From the NCBI GenBank assembly GCA_027382625.1, contig JAJKFJ010021831.1, positions 17,498 through 81,497 of the forward strand: 64,000 bases of DNA, given 5' to 3'. The stretch comes from Tetmemena sp. SeJ-2015. Its lineage: Eukaryota; Ciliophora; Spirotrichea; Sporadotrichida; Oxytrichidae. Within the stretch, counting starts at the first letter, position 1; each line of letters starts with the position of its first letter. This document shows, in pieces, positions 62,848-64,000 of the stretch. The position numbers and the translations under genes were made by a program. Under the pieces are notes generated by a model. The model was not told the DNA's origin. It ran no database searches and was given only the letters and a program-made list of their open reading frames with translations.

Positions 62848-64000
62848 TCAAAACTCTAAACTAAAGCTAATCAGGTTAATCCTATTAGATTTCGCTCTTG
62901 TAATCATAGTTATTTAACTATGATCCTCCTGATATATCTGACCTATGACAGTTTATTTAAACACCTCCAACTATTAGTCACCTTTAGTGTAATAGCCTTC
63001 ATTTTTAGTATCAAGCACCTCTGAACTTTAATTCCCCATCTCTAGTTTTAAAATGCAAGCAAATGTTGTCGCACAGAAATCCTTTGGCAAGATCAAAATC
63101 TATCTTAGTGGATCGTATCCAGTACACTATTTTAGCAGCTACCCTGTCTCAAAATTAGCTATTTAGCACACGTTGCTTGAACATAAGCCTACAACAATCT
63201 GAGAACCAAGTACTACAAAGTCATATGTTCCTCTGATCAAGGTCAACTTTTAACAATTTCGAATGCTATTTGCTGGAAGCTTATCCTATTTAAGATCTGC
63301 TTATTAGCAAGAGCAAGGATAACATTTTACCCTTACTAGTTTTTGTTGACTGTTACTATTTTTATATAAAACGATTACTTATTAGAATTCGTACCAGCCC
63401 TAACTATATTATAGTTTGATGGGAATATATATTCGCCTCTATCATCATCCCACTCAAGGACTGCAAGTTTTAAATACTCAGGCATGCTGCAATCAGCTAC
63501 GTTATCTTTTAGCTTCTAGATTATCTTGATTTCTCTACTCAAGTTTTAAATGACTGATGAGTTCTCAAGGTCGATGATGTTATGGTCTATAACAATCTTA
63601 TTGATCTTTGAGAATCCATTTCTCAGGTAGTTAGTCAATTGTCATCATGATTGAAGTTTGTATCACTTTGGTCTCTTTAGCTTTGCTATAATTCAATCTT
63701 AGTAAGTCAAAGAGTGACTCATCTTTTCGCTTCATCAAAAGCAGCGTGGCATCAATTTGATCTATCATCTTCTCATAGGTGTGCTGAACTTTCATTTCAA
63801 ACTCTTTCTCTTCACTGATATGCACTTGAATTGACTCAGGTTGAGCATCTTCATGCTTGATAAGAGAACTCAACCCATTAAAATGGGATGAGATCTAAGT
63901 TGCTTAATTGTCAAGCTGTTCTAACAGGAACATTTATTTTTACACCAGTTAATCAGCAGCCTCTTAGTTTAAAGACAATTATAGTAGATCCTCTATCTTT
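62848..64000 (-). CDS. Coiled-coil/propeller-like family member U, 5' end outside the window
   Basis: Ends TGA 62848-62850. Contains a coil, TYEKMIDQIDATLLLMKRKD and LFDLLRLNYSK, then NKIVIDHNIIDLENS as the signature and GTYDFVVLGSQIVVGLCSSN later. One shift lies near 63240-63260, between QQIAFEIVK and GTYDFVVLG. The frame is open to 64000 and may start beyond the edge, although an ATG lies near 63930. Part of it reappears in reverse in the smeared arm. Confidence 0.7.

Larger units (their letters stand above)
62000..64000. repeat. Right arm of the inverted repeat
   Basis: Good-quality partner of the smeared arm, with clear coding sequence on the - strand. The centre of symmetry is near 62000. 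The arm continues beyond the window: the left edge at 59341 predicts a partner near 64660. Confidence 0.7.

Noticed and set aside
1..64000. CRISPR arrays, tRNA or rRNA genes, transposase genes
   Set aside because: No regular spacer arrays, no cloverleaf-like or rRNA-like text and no DDE-transposase motifs were recognised by eye; a tRNA search by program would be needed to be sure.

Overview
The window is nuclear DNA of a ciliate. It is very AT-rich, and long reading frames appear only when TAA and TAG are read as glutamine; TGA ends the genes. The clearest proof is the collagen-like gene near 43.6-44.1 kb, where TAA and TAG fall on the Y position of Gly-X-Y triplets. Gene ends share TGA, but several otherwise clean genes also carry TGA inside the frame. 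This is what a code with UAR=Gln and ambiguous UGA (known from karyorelict ciliates) would give; it is not proven here. No telomere repeats, tRNAs, rRNAs or CRISPR arrays were seen.

Layout. 0-0.3 kb: a fragment of a membrane protein on the + strand, possibly a PAP2-type phosphatase. 0.4-42.4 kb: about twenty genes, all on the - strand. Most belong to one divergent family: a Gln-rich or charged N-terminus, a coiled coil, then a C-terminal half that looks like short repeated beta blades, with a signature resembling D-[EQ]-[DN]-R-[LMI]-[IV]-x3-V-[FY]. Four members carry an AT-hook-like GRGRPK or RGRPK. Two of them are neighbours in a 4.5-kb tandem duplication (28.5-32.3 and 33.1-36.8 kb). Embedded in the array are a coiled-coil/RING protein (7.9-8.9 kb), a 60-residue spliced gene (37.8-38.1 kb) and two unrelated genes (38.4-40.6 kb). 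42.9-44.9 kb, + strand: a secreted collagen-like protein. 45.5-49.0 kb, + strand: an AP2-domain transcription factor in many pieces. 50.9-51.7 kb: a decayed copy of the 39.8-40.6 kb gene. 51.9-54.1 kb (-) and 54.5-59.3 kb (+): further family members.

59.34-64.0 kb is abnormal. It is a large inverted repeat centred near 62.0 kb whose left arm is a smeared, homopolymer-rich copy of the right arm. This looks like a fold-back read artefact, so the gene starting at 58.4 kb is cut off there. Single-base frame breaks, mostly at homopolymers, occur across the window and mean that frameshifts should not be taken as decay without checking.

Three approximately 40-bp AT-rich inserts without GT...AG, flanked by short direct repeats, interrupt genes and behave like germline internal eliminated sequences. 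Ordinary GT...AG introns of 20-75 nt are present as well. What the dominant gene family does is unknown; basic N-termini and AT-hook motifs suggest a nuclear, DNA-associated role.
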